From Phenylobacterium sp. (lineage in GTDB: Bacteria > Pseudomonadota > Alphaproteobacteria > Caulobacterales > Caulobacteraceae), in NCBI RefSeq assembly GCF_019636135.1, contig NZ_JAHBYD010000013.1, positions 57,675-121,674 on the forward strand: DNA of 64,000 nucleotides, written 5' to 3'. This document shows positions 40,866 to 49,706 of the stretch, in pieces. The stretch's first letter is position 1, and each line of letters begins with the position of its first letter. A program made the translations under genes and the position numbers. The notes below the pieces were generated by a model. The model was not told where the DNA came from and made no database searches. It was given only the letters and a program-made list of their open reading frames with translations.

Positions 40866-42595
40866 CTGCTGAGACCCCTCCCGCGCCGAGCCCCACGCCG
40901 ACCGCGCCTGAGCGGCCCTTCCGGCTGGACGGCTTCGCGACGCTGATCGAGGCGCTGGACTTCGCGGCCGGCGGCCCGACCGGGATCAACCTCTACGGGC
41001 TGCGCGGCGAGCTCAGCGCGGCGATGACCTACGGCGAGCTGCGCGCCAGGGCGCAGGCGATGGCCGCGCGCCTGCTGGCGGCGGGCCTGAAGACGCACGA
41101 CCGCGTGGGCCTGGTGGCCGAGACCGACGCCGACTTCGTGGTCGCCTTCTTCGCCTGCCAGTACGCGCGGCTGACGCCCGCGCCCCTGCCGCTGCCGGCC
41201 CCGCTGGGCGGACGCGAGGCGTATGTGGAACAGATCGGCCGGATGCTGACGTCGGCCAGGGCCGCCGCCGTGTTCGGGCCCGAGAGCATGCTGCCGTGGC
41301 TGGAAGAGGCCGCGAAGGCCGCGGGCGCAGGGATCGCCGGCCGCGTGGCGGACCTGCCGGACGCGGCTGCGGTCGACCTGGAAGCTCCGAAAGCGGACGA
41401 CCCCTGCTACGTGCAGTTCTCCTCAGGGAGCACGCGCAATCCGACCGGCGTGCTCTGCACCCATGCGGCGCTGATGGCCAATGCGGGCGCGGCGACGATG
41501 CACGGGCTGAAGGTCACGCCGGACGACCGGGCGATCTCGTGGCTGCCGCTCTATCATGACATGGGGCTGGTCGGGTTCCTGCTGATGCCGCTGTCGGCGC
41601 AGATGTCGATCGACCTGATGCCCACGGGGGCGTTCGTGCGCCGGCCGCTGCTCTGGCTCGACCTGATGTCGAAGAACGGCGGGACCATCAGCTACAGCCC
41701 CTCGTTCGGCTATGAGCTCTGCGCCAAGCGGGGCGACGGCACGCGCGAGGGCCTGAAGCTCGGCCAGTGGCGCGTGGCCGGGTGCGGCGGCGACATGGTG
41801 CGGCCGGGGCCGCTGACGGCGTTCGCCGAGCGGTTCGCGGCGGCGGGCTTCAGCGCGACGGCCTATGTGGCGAGCTACGGCATGGCCGAGGCGACGCTGG
41901 CGCTGACCATGGCGCCGCTGGGCCGCGGGCTGGTGTTCGACCAGGTCGACGTGACGCGGATGGAGAAAGACGGCGCGATCGTGACGGGGGCCGGCGCGCG
42001 GGCGCGGGGCTTCGTCCGCTGCGGGCCGATCTTCCCGGGCCACGAGCTGGAGGTCCGCAACGCCGCCGGCGCGGTCGTGCCGGAAAAGCAGGTGGGCCGC
42101 ATCTTCGTGCGCGGGCCGTCCCTGATGCGCGAGTATTTCGGCGACCGGGCCGCGACCGAGGCGGTGCTGTCGGCGGACGGCTGGCTGGACACCGGCGACC
42201 TCGGCTACCTGACCGACGGCGAGATCGTGCCGACCGGCCGCGCCAAGGACCTGATCCTGCTGAACGGCCGCAACGTCTGGCCGCAGGACCTTGAATGGAC
42301 GGCGGAATCCGAGGTCGAGAAGCTGAAGAGCGGCGATGTCGCGGCCTTCTCCGTCGACCAGGACGCCGGTGAGACACTGGTGGTGCTGGTGCAGGCCCGC
42401 TCGGGCGACGCGGCGGTGCGCGCGGCGCTGGTGAGCGACGTGGCGGCGGTGCTGCGCGCGCGGCACGGCGTCGAGGCGCAGGTCGAGCTGGTGGGCCACA
42501 ACGCCCTCCCCCAGACCTCGTCGGGCAAGCTCTCGCGCTCGAAGGCCCGGGCGCTGTTCCTCAGCGGCGCCTTCAAGCAGGAGGAGCCGGCCTGA
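40862..42595 (+). CDS. aasR: fatty acyl-AMP ligase / acyl-ACP synthetase of ceramide synthesis
   Basis: 577 residues from a TTG at 40862 that overlaps the flippase stop. ANL-superfamily adenylating enzyme of the FAAL type: phosphate loop FSSGSTRNPTGVLCTH near residue 188, LPLYHDMGLVGFLL, ASYGMAEATLAL, GWLDTGDLGYL, and the C-terminal catalytic Lys in TSSGKLSRSKAR (about residue 556). By homology and context with Caulobacter AasR it loads a fatty acid onto the dedicated carrier protein AcpR encoded two genes downstream. Confidence 0.85.
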   Translation: MTAETPPAPSPTPTAPERPFRLDGFATLIEALDFAAGGPTGINLYGLRGELSAAMTYGELRARAQAMAARLLAAGLKTHDRVGLVAETDADFVVAFFACQYARLTPAPLPLPAPLGGREAYVEQIGRMLTSARAAAVFGPESMLPWLEEAAKAAGAGIAGRVADLPDAAAVDLEAPKADDPCYVQFSSGSTRNPTGVLCTHAALMANAGAATMHGLKVTPDDRAISWLPLYHDMGLVGFLLMPLSAQMSIDLMPTGAFVRRPLLWLDLMSKNGGTISYSPSFGYELCAKRGDGTREGLKLGQWRVAGCGGDMVRPGPLTAFAERFAAAGFSATAYVASYGMAEATLALTMAPLGRGLVFDQVDVTRMEKDGAIVTGAGARARGFVRCGPIFPGHELEVRNAAGAVVPEKQVGRIFVRGPSLMREYFGDRAATEAVLSADGWLDTGDLGYLTDGEIVPTGRAKDLILLNGRNVWPQDLEWTAESEVEKLKSGDVAAFSVDQDAGETLVVLVQARSGDAAVRAALVSDVAAVLRARHGVEAQVELVGHNALPQTSSGKLSRSKARALFLSGAFKQEEPA

Positions 42596-42600
42596 CCTTT

Positions 42601-42725
42601 CCGCTCATCCCGGCGAATGCCGGGACCCAGATCCAAACTCTGTCGGCGGATGGGATCAGCCTTGGGCCGCAGCGCCGGGCGCTGAGTCCTGCCATCTGGG
42701 TCCCGGCATTCGCCGGGATGAGCGG
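42601..42725. repeat. GCTCATCCCGGCGAATGCC inverted repeat inside an operon (copy H)
   Basis: Arms CCGCTCATCCCGGCGAATGC (to GGGACCCAGAT) and complement ending GGGATGAGCGG at 42725; each folds as CCCGGC-GAAT-GCCGGG, as in copy G. It lies between aasR (stop 42595) and cerR (start 42728), two genes of one pathway on the same strand, and its right end forms the cerR ribosome-binding region. In an RNA it would place a long hairpin in the middle of the operon transcript. Confidence 0.9.
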
Positions 42726-42727
42726 AG

Positions 42728-43660
42728 GTGGATAGGCTCGTCGCCGTGACCGGCGCCACGGGGTTCCTTGGCCGGCAGCTCGTGAAGGTGCTCTCCGACG
42801 ACGGCTGGCGGGTGCGCGTGCTGGCGCGGAAGGACCCGATCGACCCGCTGTGGCGCGACGCCTGCCCCGAGGTGGTGGTGGGCGACCTCGCCGACCTCTC
42901 CGCGCTGTCGCGGCTGGCGAAGGGCGCGGACGTGGTGATCCATGCGGCCGGCGTGGTGAAGGGGGCGAACCGGGCGGCGTTCGACCGGGTGAACGTCGAG
43001 GGCGCGCACCGGGTGGCGCTGGCGGCCCGGGACGTGGCCCACACGGTGCTGGTGTCGAGCCTGACGGCGCGCGAACCCTCGCTGTCGCACTACAGCGCCA
43101 GCAAGCGGGCCGGCGAAGAGGCGATGCGCACGGTGCTGGGGCCGCGCCTGTCGGTGGTGCGGCCGTGCGCGATCTACGGCCCCGGCGACCGAGAGTTGCT
43201 GCCTGTCTTCCAGGCGGCCGACGCGCTGCCGGTGCTGCCGGTGCTCTCGGAGACGGCGCGGGTGGCGATGATCCACGTCGAGGATGCGGCGCGCCGCACG
43301 GCTGCGGTTGCTGCGGCGCCGTGCGAGGGCCGGGTGACCGCGCTCTGCGACGACCGGCCGGGCGGCTACGCCTGGCGCGAGCTGATGGCCCAGGCGGCGC
43401 GCGCGTGCGGCAGGACGCCGCGGTTCGTGCGCGCGCCGGGCGCGATCGTCCGCGCCATCGGAATCACAAATGATTTCACTGCGCTGCTGGGCGGGGCCCC
43501 CATGCTGACGTCGGCCAAGGCCCGGGAGCTGCTGCATCCGGACTGGGCGGTGTCGCAGGCGGAACAAACACAAGGCTTCGCGCCGGCCCGCTACGACCTC
43601 GCCGCCGGCTTTTCGATGACGGTGGCGTGGTACCGCAGTGCGGCATGGATGAAACATTAG
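42728..43660 (+). CDS. cerR: ceramide reductase, extended SDR (CerR-like)
   Basis: 310 residues. NAD(P)-binding TGATGFLG at residues 8-15, catalytic Tyr122 and Lys126 (HYSASK) and VVRPCAIYGPGD typical of extended SDR epimerase-like reductases. In Caulobacter CerR reduces the 3-keto group of the acylated sphingoid base; the order aasR-cerR-acpR-spt here supports the same role. Start GTG at 42728 follows directly on the end of repeat copy H (GATGAGCGGAG); a GTG six codons later is an alternative. Confidence 0.85.
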   Translation: MDRLVAVTGATGFLGRQLVKVLSDDGWRVRVLARKDPIDPLWRDACPEVVVGDLADLSALSRLAKGADVVIHAAGVVKGANRAAFDRVNVEGAHRVALAARDVAHTVLVSSLTAREPSLSHYSASKRAGEEAMRTVLGPRLSVVRPCAIYGPGDRELLPVFQAADALPVLPVLSETARVAMIHVEDAARRTAAVAAAPCEGRVTALCDDRPGGYAWRELMAQAARACGRTPRFVRAPGAIVRAIGITNDFTALLGGAPMLTSAKARELLHPDWAVSQAEQTQGFAPARYDLAAGFSMTVAWYRSAAWMKH

Positions 43661-43769
43661 CTGCGGTTTTGTGACCTAGGACCGCTCCCGCGGTAGAAAT
43701 TGGAATCGGACATGGTTAGGTACGCGGCTGGCGTAAGCAGCGAAGAAACGGGCCGTGGGGGGCTCAGGC

Positions 43770-44024
43770 ATGGTTGAACTGGCGACGGATCTGACCGTCC
43801 GTGAGGTCGCGCGAGCGGCCGAGACGGTTCTGGGCCGCACCGTCCAGGTCACCTCCGAGACCGACATCGCCCGGGACCTGGCCGTAGATTCGCTTGCGCT
43901 GATGAACATCGTCATGGAGCTTGAGGATCGGTTCGATCTCTCGATTCCCCTCGATCGTCTGGCGACGGTGCAGACGGTTGGCGATCTCTCCGATCTGATC
44001 AACAAGCTGCGGGTGAAGGCTTAA
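43770..44024 (+). CDS. acpR: dedicated acyl carrier protein of ceramide synthesis
   Basis: 84 residues from the ATG at 43770. Four-helix ACP with the phosphopantetheine attachment Ser41 in DLAVDSLALMNIV. Provides the acyl thioester to serine palmitoyltransferase, whose gene begins two bases after its stop; loaded by AasR. The 109 bases upstream of it contain no repeat. Confidence 0.9.
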   Translation: MVELATDLTVREVARAAETVLGRTVQVTSETDIARDLAVDSLALMNIVMELEDRFDLSIPLDRLATVQTVGDLSDLINKLRVKA

Positions 44025-44026
44025 CG

Positions 44027-45241
44027 ATGGGGCTCCTCGACAAGCATCTGGGCTATCGCGCCCCGCTCGACGGCATTCGCGCTGCGGGCGCCGATCCGTC
44101 GTCCGTGCGATTCGACGCCGTGCTCTCCCCCACCGAGGGCATGCTGGACGGCCGCAAGGTCATCCTGCTCGGCACCAACAACTACCTGGGCCTGACGTTC
44201 GACCCGGACTGCATCGAGGCGTCGGCCGACGCCGTGAAGCAGTGGGGCACCGGCACCACCGGCTCGCGGTTCGCCAACGGCACCTTCGCCGGCCACACGG
44301 CGCTGGAGACGGCGCTGGCCAAGTTCTACGGCCGCAAGCACGCCATGGTGTTCACCACCGGCTACCAGGCCAACCTGGGCGGCATCTCGGGCCTCGTGGG
44401 CCGGGGCGACCACCTGATCCTGGACGCCGACAGCCACGCCTCGATCTACGACGCGGCCAAGCTCTCGGGCGCCGAGGTCATCCGCTTCCGCCACAACGAC
44501 CCCGACGACCTGGCCAAGCGCCTGCGCCGCATGGGCGACGCCGCCAGGGGCAGCCTGATCGTGGTCGAGGGCATCTACTCCATGATCGGCGACGTGGCGC
44601 CGCTGAAGGAGATGGTGGCGATCAAGAAGGAAGCCGGCGCCTACCTGCTGGTGGACGAGGCCCATTCGATGGGCGTGCTGGGCGCGAAGGGCCGCGGCCT
44701 GGCCGAGGCCGCCGGCGTCGAGGCCGACGTCGACTTCATCGTCGGCACCTTCTCCAAGAGCCTGGGCGCCGTGGGCGGCTTCCTGGTCTCGGACGAGGAC
44801 AACTTCGACCTGCTGCGCATCGTCAGCCGGCCCTACATGTTCACCGCCTCGCTGCCGCCGGCGGTCATCGCCTCGACGCTCACGGCGCTGAAGCGGCTGG
44901 AGGAGGATTCCAGCCTGCGCACCCGCCTCGCCGCCAACGCCGACCGCCTCTACGACGGCCTGCGCGACATGGGCTACGCGGTGGGTCCCCACGCCAGCCC
45001 GATCACCGCCGTCGTGATGCCCGACCAGGCCACCGCGGTGATGATGTGGAACGCGCTGCTGGCCAAGGGCGTCTACCTCAACCTCGCCATCCCGCCGGCC
45101 ACGCCGGAGAACAAGTCCCTGCTCCGCTCCTCCGTCAGCGCGGCCCACACCGCCGAACAGCTCGACGAGGTGCTGGCGATCTTCGAAGAATTGGGCCTGG
45201 AATACGGCCTCCTCCAGCGCGCCAGGCGAGCGTCGGCGTAG
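44027..45241 (+). CDS. spt: serine palmitoyltransferase
   Basis: 404 residues. Alpha-oxoamine synthase, fold type I PLP enzyme: GTGTTGSRFANGTFAGHTAL, VDEAHSMGVLGAKGRG, and the PLP-Lys244 in GTFSKSLGAVGGF. Condenses serine with acyl-ACP to 3-ketosphinganine, the first step of sphingolipid synthesis. Soluble bacterial type without a membrane anchor. Related enzymes (KBL, BioF, HemA) share the fold; the ACP partner two bases upstream and the cerR/aasR neighbours favour SPT. Confidence 0.9.
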   Translation: MGLLDKHLGYRAPLDGIRAAGADPSSVRFDAVLSPTEGMLDGRKVILLGTNNYLGLTFDPDCIEASADAVKQWGTGTTGSRFANGTFAGHTALETALAKFYGRKHAMVFTTGYQANLGGISGLVGRGDHLILDADSHASIYDAAKLSGAEVIRFRHNDPDDLAKRLRRMGDAARGSLIVVEGIYSMIGDVAPLKEMVAIKKEAGAYLLVDEAHSMGVLGAKGRGLAEAAGVEADVDFIVGTFSKSLGAVGGFLVSDEDNFDLLRIVSRPYMFTASLPPAVIASTLTALKRLEEDSSLRTRLAANADRLYDGLRDMGYAVGPHASPITAVVMPDQATAVMMWNALLAKGVYLNLAIPPATPENKSLLRSSVSAAHTAEQLDEVLAIFEELGLEYGLLQRARRASA

Positions 45242-45327
45242 CGACGGCAACCGCGCGTTGGGGGCCTCCCCCCTCTGGACGTGGCGCAGAGGGGGCTGGG
45301 GCGGGTCGGTCCTGCTAGGCTGCCCGC

Positions 45328-46470
45328 ATGCAATTCGCCGATCTGAAACCTGCGTATCAAGGCTTCGTCCGCGACCGCCTGCGCCGGGCGGGATTCCAGC
45401 CGGAAACGTTCCATCTCGACATCCCGCCTCAGGACGAGATGTTCAATCGTGGCGTGCTGCCGGGTTATCCGGGGCGGCCAGGGGCGGCCGTCTACCGCTA
45501 TATCGAATCCGCGCTGCGGACGTTCGACGTGTATGGGCGACTCGCGGAGTCCATCGGCGGGTTCGGGCAGATCCGGCGGGCGCTTGACTTCGGGTCCGGA
45601 TACGGGCGGCTCACGCGCGCACTGGTCCATCGGGTCGAGCCCCGGCGGATATGGGCCTGCGACATCTACGCCGAAGCGGTAGCCTGGCAGGCCGAGACCT
45701 TCGGCGTGAATGGCCTGGTCTCGGTCTCCGATCCCGACCGCTTCGCCCTCGAACAGGAGCATGAGGTGGTCTTCGCCGCCTCGGTCTTCTCCCATCTTCC
45801 CGATGGCCTGTTTCAGCGCTGGCTCGCGCGCCTCTACGATCTCGTTTCGCCTGAAGGACTCCTGGCCTTCTCCGTCCACGACGCGAGCTTCGCGCCGGGC
45901 GACCAACCGATCGGCGCGGCCGGGATCGGCTACGGGCTGTGGAGCGAGAGCCAGACGCTTGATCCTGCCATCTATGGCATGAGCTACGTCACGGTCGAAT
46001 ATGTGACGGCGGCGATCGCCTCGGCATGTGGAGACGATGCGGCGCGGAACCTGCGACGCTATCCGCGGGCCTTGTTCGAGAGTCAGGACTTGTACGTCGT
46101 GCCCAAGGCCAGGCTCGGCGCGCAGAGCCACGACATCACCATCGTGCCGATCGGCGGCTTCGTCGGACAGCCGCCGGCGGATTGCTGGGTCGGCTGGGGC
46201 CTGGATTCGAATACGGGTTGTCAGATCGTCCGGGCTGAACTCTTCGTCGACGGCCGGCCTGTCGCCTCGGCGGTCCCCACCCCCGACAACCACGCGGTGA
46301 TGAAATACTTTCCGGGCGCGCCGAACATCGCGGTGGCATGGGCGTTTCCCCGGATCGACGTCGGTGCGGACACGCCTCTCCGCGTCGATCTGATCAGCAG
46401 TTCCGGCACGATCGGGCATTGCTACGCCCTGGCCGGCGCCATGGCCGACGGTGGTCTTGTCAGATCGTAG
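45328..46470 (+). CDS. class I SAM-dependent methyltransferase with C-terminal beta domain
   Basis: 380 residues. SAM motif I LDFGSGYGRLTRAL at about residues 90-103, acidic motif WACDIYAEA, and post-motif VVFAASVFSHLPDG. Residues about 260-380 form an additional predicted beta-rich domain (DITIVPIGGFVGQ; IVRAELFVDGRPVASAV). Codon use is visibly less GC-rich (more CAT, GAT, CTT, ATA) than in spt or the signalling operon, so it looks recently acquired. It lies 86 bases after spt; a link to sphingolipid or surface glycan modification is only positional. Confidence 0.78.
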   Translation: MQFADLKPAYQGFVRDRLRRAGFQPETFHLDIPPQDEMFNRGVLPGYPGRPGAAVYRYIESALRTFDVYGRLAESIGGFGQIRRALDFGSGYGRLTRALVHRVEPRRIWACDIYAEAVAWQAETFGVNGLVSVSDPDRFALEQEHEVVFAASVFSHLPDGLFQRWLARLYDLVSPEGLLAFSVHDASFAPGDQPIGAAGIGYGLWSESQTLDPAIYGMSYVTVEYVTAAIASACGDDAARNLRRYPRALFESQDLYVVPKARLGAQSHDITIVPIGGFVGQPPADCWVGWGLDSNTGCQIVRAELFVDGRPVASAVPTPDNHAVMKYFPGAPNIAVAWAFPRIDVGADTPLRVDLISSSGTIGHCYALAGAMADGGLVRS

Positions 46471-46514
46471 GGTCTGAGCAGCTCGCCCCCCGCGCATGAC
46501 GCCATGGCCGTCGG

Positions 46515-46606
46515 TCGAACCGCAGAGATCGCGGAGATTCGCAGAGGATTCCGGTGCATCCGCGACCTCTCCGCGGGTCTCCGCGATCTCTGCGGTTCAT
46601 GAATCA
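46515..46606. repeat. inverted repeat, middle module only (copy E)
   Basis: Convergent junction between the methyltransferase and receiver genes. Arms GAACCGCAGAGATCGCGGAG (from 46517) and complement ending CTCTGCGGTTCATGAATC. This equals the middle layer of the nested 331-bp element without the outer or inner layers; ATGAATC matches the ATTCATGAACCGC junction of copy A. Confidence 0.9.
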
Positions 46607-46641
46607 ATCCGTACCGCTTGGAACGAGCGGAGAGTGTCGCG

Positions 46642-47079
46642 TCAGCGACGCCGGCCCTGCAGGGCGGCGCGGAGCGCGTGTTCGAGGGCGCGTTCCTGGT
46701 AGGGCTTGTCCAGCACCGACGTCCCGCCGTGGCGGTCGTTGAGGCCCGAGGCGCCGTAGGCGGTCGCGAAGATGAAGGGGATCCCCCGCGCCTCCAGGGC
46801 GTCGGCGACCGGGAAGACCTTCTCGCCGGCGATGTTCACGTCCAGCACCGCCACGTCGACGGGCTCCACGGCCAGCCGTTCCAGGGCCTCCGAAACCGTC
46901 GCGGCCGGGCCGACGACGTCGCAGCCCAGCGACCGCAGCCGGTCCTCCAGCAGGGCCGCGACGATGAATTCGTCCTCGACGACGAACACCCGCGCATCGC
47001 GCAGGACGTCGCCGCCTCGCCGGCCGCCGGACAACGGAAACGCAGAAGACCCCGGCCCGCCGGCCGCCGCAAAACTCAT
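46642..47079 (-). CDS. single-domain response regulator
   Basis: 145 residues from the ATG at 47079. Receiver domain from about residue 28: acidic pocket VVEDEF, phospho-acceptor Asp80 (AVLDVNIAG), Thr in IFATAYG and Lys in VLDKPYQ. No output domain. The FATAYG and LDKPY phrases are of the FAT GUY type of single-domain receivers that partner HWE/HisKA2 kinases in alphaproteobacteria. The N-terminal 27 residues are Gly/Ser-rich and probably disordered. Confidence 0.85.
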   Translation of the reverse strand: MSFAAAGGPGSSAFPLSGGRRGGDVLRDARVFVVEDEFIVAALLEDRLRSLGCDVVGPAATVSEALERLAVEPVDVAVLDVNIAGEKVFPVADALEARGIPFIFATAYGASGLNDRHGGTSVLDKPYQERALEHALRAALQGRRR

Positions 47080-47226
47080 GCTCGCCTCTGCCCCGCACTC
47101 GACCCGACGCCCTAAAGCGCCGCGATGCGGGCCGCATGTCAACCCATGCGCGAAAACAGCCGGCGCCCGACTCGCCTTTCGCGGGAAACGCCGCCCGGGC
47201 ATCGGGCCGCCCGTCGCGGGGACGCC

Positions 47227-47919
47227 CTAGTCGCGGCGGTCCCAGCGGATCTGGGCGTTGAGGGCGTCGAGGCGGGCCATGAGAGTGTCGCTCTCGCGGG
47301 CGCTGAGCCGGCCGTCGCGCATGTAGCCGCGCTCCTCGCGGCGGATGTCCTGCAGGATGGCCATGGCGCGCTGGGCCTCGCGGCGCGAGAGGGCGCCGGA
47401 GTTGCGGCTGCGCACGATGCGCTGCTCCAGCCAGGTGCTGCGGGCGCGGATGTCCGTCGGGGCGTCGCGCCAGTCGGAGCGCGTGCGATAGCTGGCTTGC
47501 GCGCCGTAGCCGCCGGCGTTCATGGCCCAGCGGCCGTCGCGGTCCCAGCCGCCGGCCGGGGGCGCGCCGGCGATCCAGTCGCCGTTGCGGTCGTAGTAGC
47601 CCTCCGCGTAGGCGCGGTCGACGTCGGTCGCGTGCCAGGTGTTGTTGTTGTCGTAGTAGCCGTAGGCGCGGCGGCAGTCGCCGGAGCCCTTGGACACCTG
47701 GTTGCCGATCACGGCGCCGCCGACGCCGCCGATGACGGCGCCTTCGGTGCGGTCGCCCTTGCCGGCGACGGCGCTGCCGGCGAGCGCGCCCAGCACCCCG
47801 CCCACGACCGTGCCCGCAGTGCGGTTGGCGCGACGCTCCTCGCAGGTCTGCTGCGCGGCGGCGAGCGAGGGGATGAGGGTCAGGGCGGCGATGCCGGCGG
47901 CGATCACGGGGTAGCGCAT
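47227..47919 (-). CDS. exported glycine-zipper 2TM domain protein
   Basis: 230 residues from the ATG at 47919. Signal peptide to residue 22 (SLAAA). A glycine zipper (GTVVGGVLGALAGSAVAG; GAVIGGVGGAVIGNQV) at 35-72 forms the 17-kDa-antigen/2TM surface domain. A Tyr/Gly/Asp-rich part follows (YGYYDNNNTWHATD, GGWDRDGRWAMN) and then a helical C-terminal part. Envelope protein of unknown role. Confidence 0.82.
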   Translation of the reverse strand: MRYPVIAAGIAALTLIPSLAAAQQTCEERRANRTAGTVVGGVLGALAGSAVAGKGDRTEGAVIGGVGGAVIGNQVSKGSGDCRRAYGYYDNNNTWHATDVDRAYAEGYYDRNGDWIAGAPPAGGWDRDGRWAMNAGGYGAQASYRTRSDWRDAPTDIRARSTWLEQRIVRSRNSGALSRREAQRAMAILQDIRREERGYMRDGRLSARESDTLMARLDALNAQIRWDRRD

Positions 47920-47991
47920 GGGGAACTCCACGGGTGGCGGTGACCACAGAAACCCCTCATGGCCAAGCTGGTTCCGGTCGCGTGCGGCCGT

Positions 47992-49134
47992 TCAGTCCTG
48001 GAGCACGGGCATGCGCAGCCGGAAGGTGCTGCCCCGGCCGGGCTCGCTGGCGGCCAGCCCTATGGCGCCGCCGTGCAGCTCCATGAGCTGCTTGCCGAGC
48101 GCCAGGCCGATGCCCAGGCCTTCCTGCGCGCGCTCGGTGGGGCTCTTCACCTGGGCGAACAGGTCGAAGATCTTCGACTGCATGGCCGGCGGGATGCCGA
48201 TGCCGGTGTCGGTGACGTCCACTTCGGCGACGCCGTCGACCACGCGCGCCGCCAGCGTGATGCGCCCGCCCGCCGGGGTGTAGCGGGCGGCGTTGTTGAG
48301 GAGGTTGCTGACCACCTGCGCGAGGCGCGTGGGGTCGGCGTGGAGGGCCACCGGCTCGGCCGGGATGTCGATGCTGAACGCATGGCGCGCGGCGTCGATC
48401 TGCGGCCGGCTGGCCTCCACCGCGAACTCGAGGACGGTCCGCAGCGACACCCGGTCCTTCCGCAGCGAGATCTTGCCCTGGTCGATGCGGGAGATGTCGA
48501 GCATGTCGTCGACCAGGCGCGTCAGGTGGGCCACCTGGCGTTCCATCTGGCCATGGATCTCGCCGACCTTCTGCGGATCCCGGGGCCGGCGCAGGAAATG
48601 CAGGCCGGCGCTCAGCGCCATCACCGGGTTGCGGATCTCGTGGCCGAGGACGGCGAGGAACTCGTTCTTGTTGCGGTCGGCCGTCGTCAGCGCCTCGGCG
48701 AGGGCCTCCAGTTCGTCGCGCTGGGCGATGATCTGGCGGCGCTGCTGGTGCAGGTCGAAGAAGACGTTGGCCTTGCTGCGCAGGATGTCGGCTTCGATCG
48801 GCTTCTGCAGGAAGTCGACGGCGCCCGCCTCGTAGCCGCGGAACCGCCGCTGGCGGTCGGCCACCCCGGCGGTCAGGAAGATGATCGGCACATGGCGCGA
48901 GACCTCGGCGCCGCGCATGAACTCGGCGAGCTGGTAGCCGTCCATGCCCGGCATCTGCACGTCGAGCAGCGCCAGCGCCACGTCGTGGGTCAGCAGCAGC
49001 TCCAGCGCCTCGTCGCCCGAGCGGGCCTTCAGGCAGGCCAGCCCCTCGCGCTGCAAGAGCGCCTCCAGGGCCAGCAGGTTCTCCTGCAGGTCGTCGACCA
49101 GCAGGAAGTGGATCGGGTCGCCCACGCCGTTCAT
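47992..49134 (-). CDS. receiver-histidine kinase hybrid
   Basis: 380 residues from the ATG at 49134, which overlaps the cheB stop (ATGA). N-terminal receiver (residues 8-125) with Asp58 (ALLDVQMPG), short coiled linker, HisKA dimerisation domain with His165 (VLGHEIRNP), and HATPase_c (N box NLLNNAARYTP, G boxes DTGIGIP and GLGIGLALGK). No transmembrane part, so it is a cytosolic kinase governed by its own receiver. Fourth gene of the kinase-CheR-CheB-kinase operon. Confidence 0.9.
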   Translation of the reverse strand: MNGVGDPIHFLLVDDLQENLLALEALLQREGLACLKARSGDEALELLLTHDVALALLDVQMPGMDGYQLAEFMRGAEVSRHVPIIFLTAGVADRQRRFRGYEAGAVDFLQKPIEADILRSKANVFFDLHQQRRQIIAQRDELEALAEALTTADRNKNEFLAVLGHEIRNPVMALSAGLHFLRRPRDPQKVGEIHGQMERQVAHLTRLVDDMLDISRIDQGKISLRKDRVSLRTVLEFAVEASRPQIDAARHAFSIDIPAEPVALHADPTRLAQVVSNLLNNAARYTPAGGRITLAARVVDGVAEVDVTDTGIGIPPAMQSKIFDLFAQVKSPTERAQEGLGIGLALGKQLMELHGGAIGLAASEPGRGSTFRLRMPVLQD

Positions 49135-49706
49135 GCCGTCCCCAGCTTCAGCAGGTGCGAGGCGATGGCCTCCAGGCTCATGCATCTGGCGCCGCGGCCG
49201 GCCTTCAGCGCCGCCTCGGGCATGGCGGGCGCGTAGGCGTCCGCCGGATCCTCGACCAGCGCCTCGCCGCCCGCGGCGACGACGGCGCGCAGGCCCTCGG
49301 CGCCGTCGGCGTTGGCGCCGGTCAGCACGACGGCGGTCAGGCGCGCACCGAAGGCGTCGGCGGCGCTTTCGAACAGGACGTCGATGGCCGGGCGGGACAT
49401 GTTCACAGGCTCATCCGAGGACAGCGAGAGGGTCTCGTCGGCCTCGACCAGCAGATGGTAGTCGGCCGGGGCGAAATAGACGAAGCCCGGCTGGGCCGGC
49501 TCCTTGTCCTCGGCCTCCTTCACCGCGACCTTCGCGCGGGCCTGGAACAGCGGAACCAGCGCGTTGTCCCGGCCGGCCGGGACGTGGACCACCACCAGCA
49601 CCGGGTGCGGATAGTCGGCGGGCAGCGCCGGCAGGATCTTCAGGAGCGCCTGGACGGCGCCCGCCGAGCCGCCGATCGCGACCGCCCTTTCGAGGCCGCC
49701 CCTCAT
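49131..49706 (-). CDS. cheB: CheB-type methylesterase domain protein
   Basis: 191 residues; catalytic CheB domain only, no receiver. Triad visible: Ser14 (IGGSAG), His41 (VVVHVP) and Asp near 131 (TGANADGAEG). Removes methyl esters or amides from glutamates/glutamines of sensory proteins. Lack of the receiver means it is not switched by CheA-type phosphorylation. ATG overlaps the cheR stop. No chemoreceptor, cheA or cheW is present nearby. Confidence 0.88.
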   Translation of the reverse strand: MRGGLERAVAIGGSAGAVQALLKILPALPADYPHPVLVVVHVPAGRDNALVPLFQARAKVAVKEAEDKEPAQPGFVYFAPADYHLLVEADETLSLSSDEPVNMSRPAIDVLFESAADAFGARLTAVVLTGANADGAEGLRAVVAAGGEALVEDPADAYAPAMPEAALKAGRGARCMSLEAIASHLLKLGTA

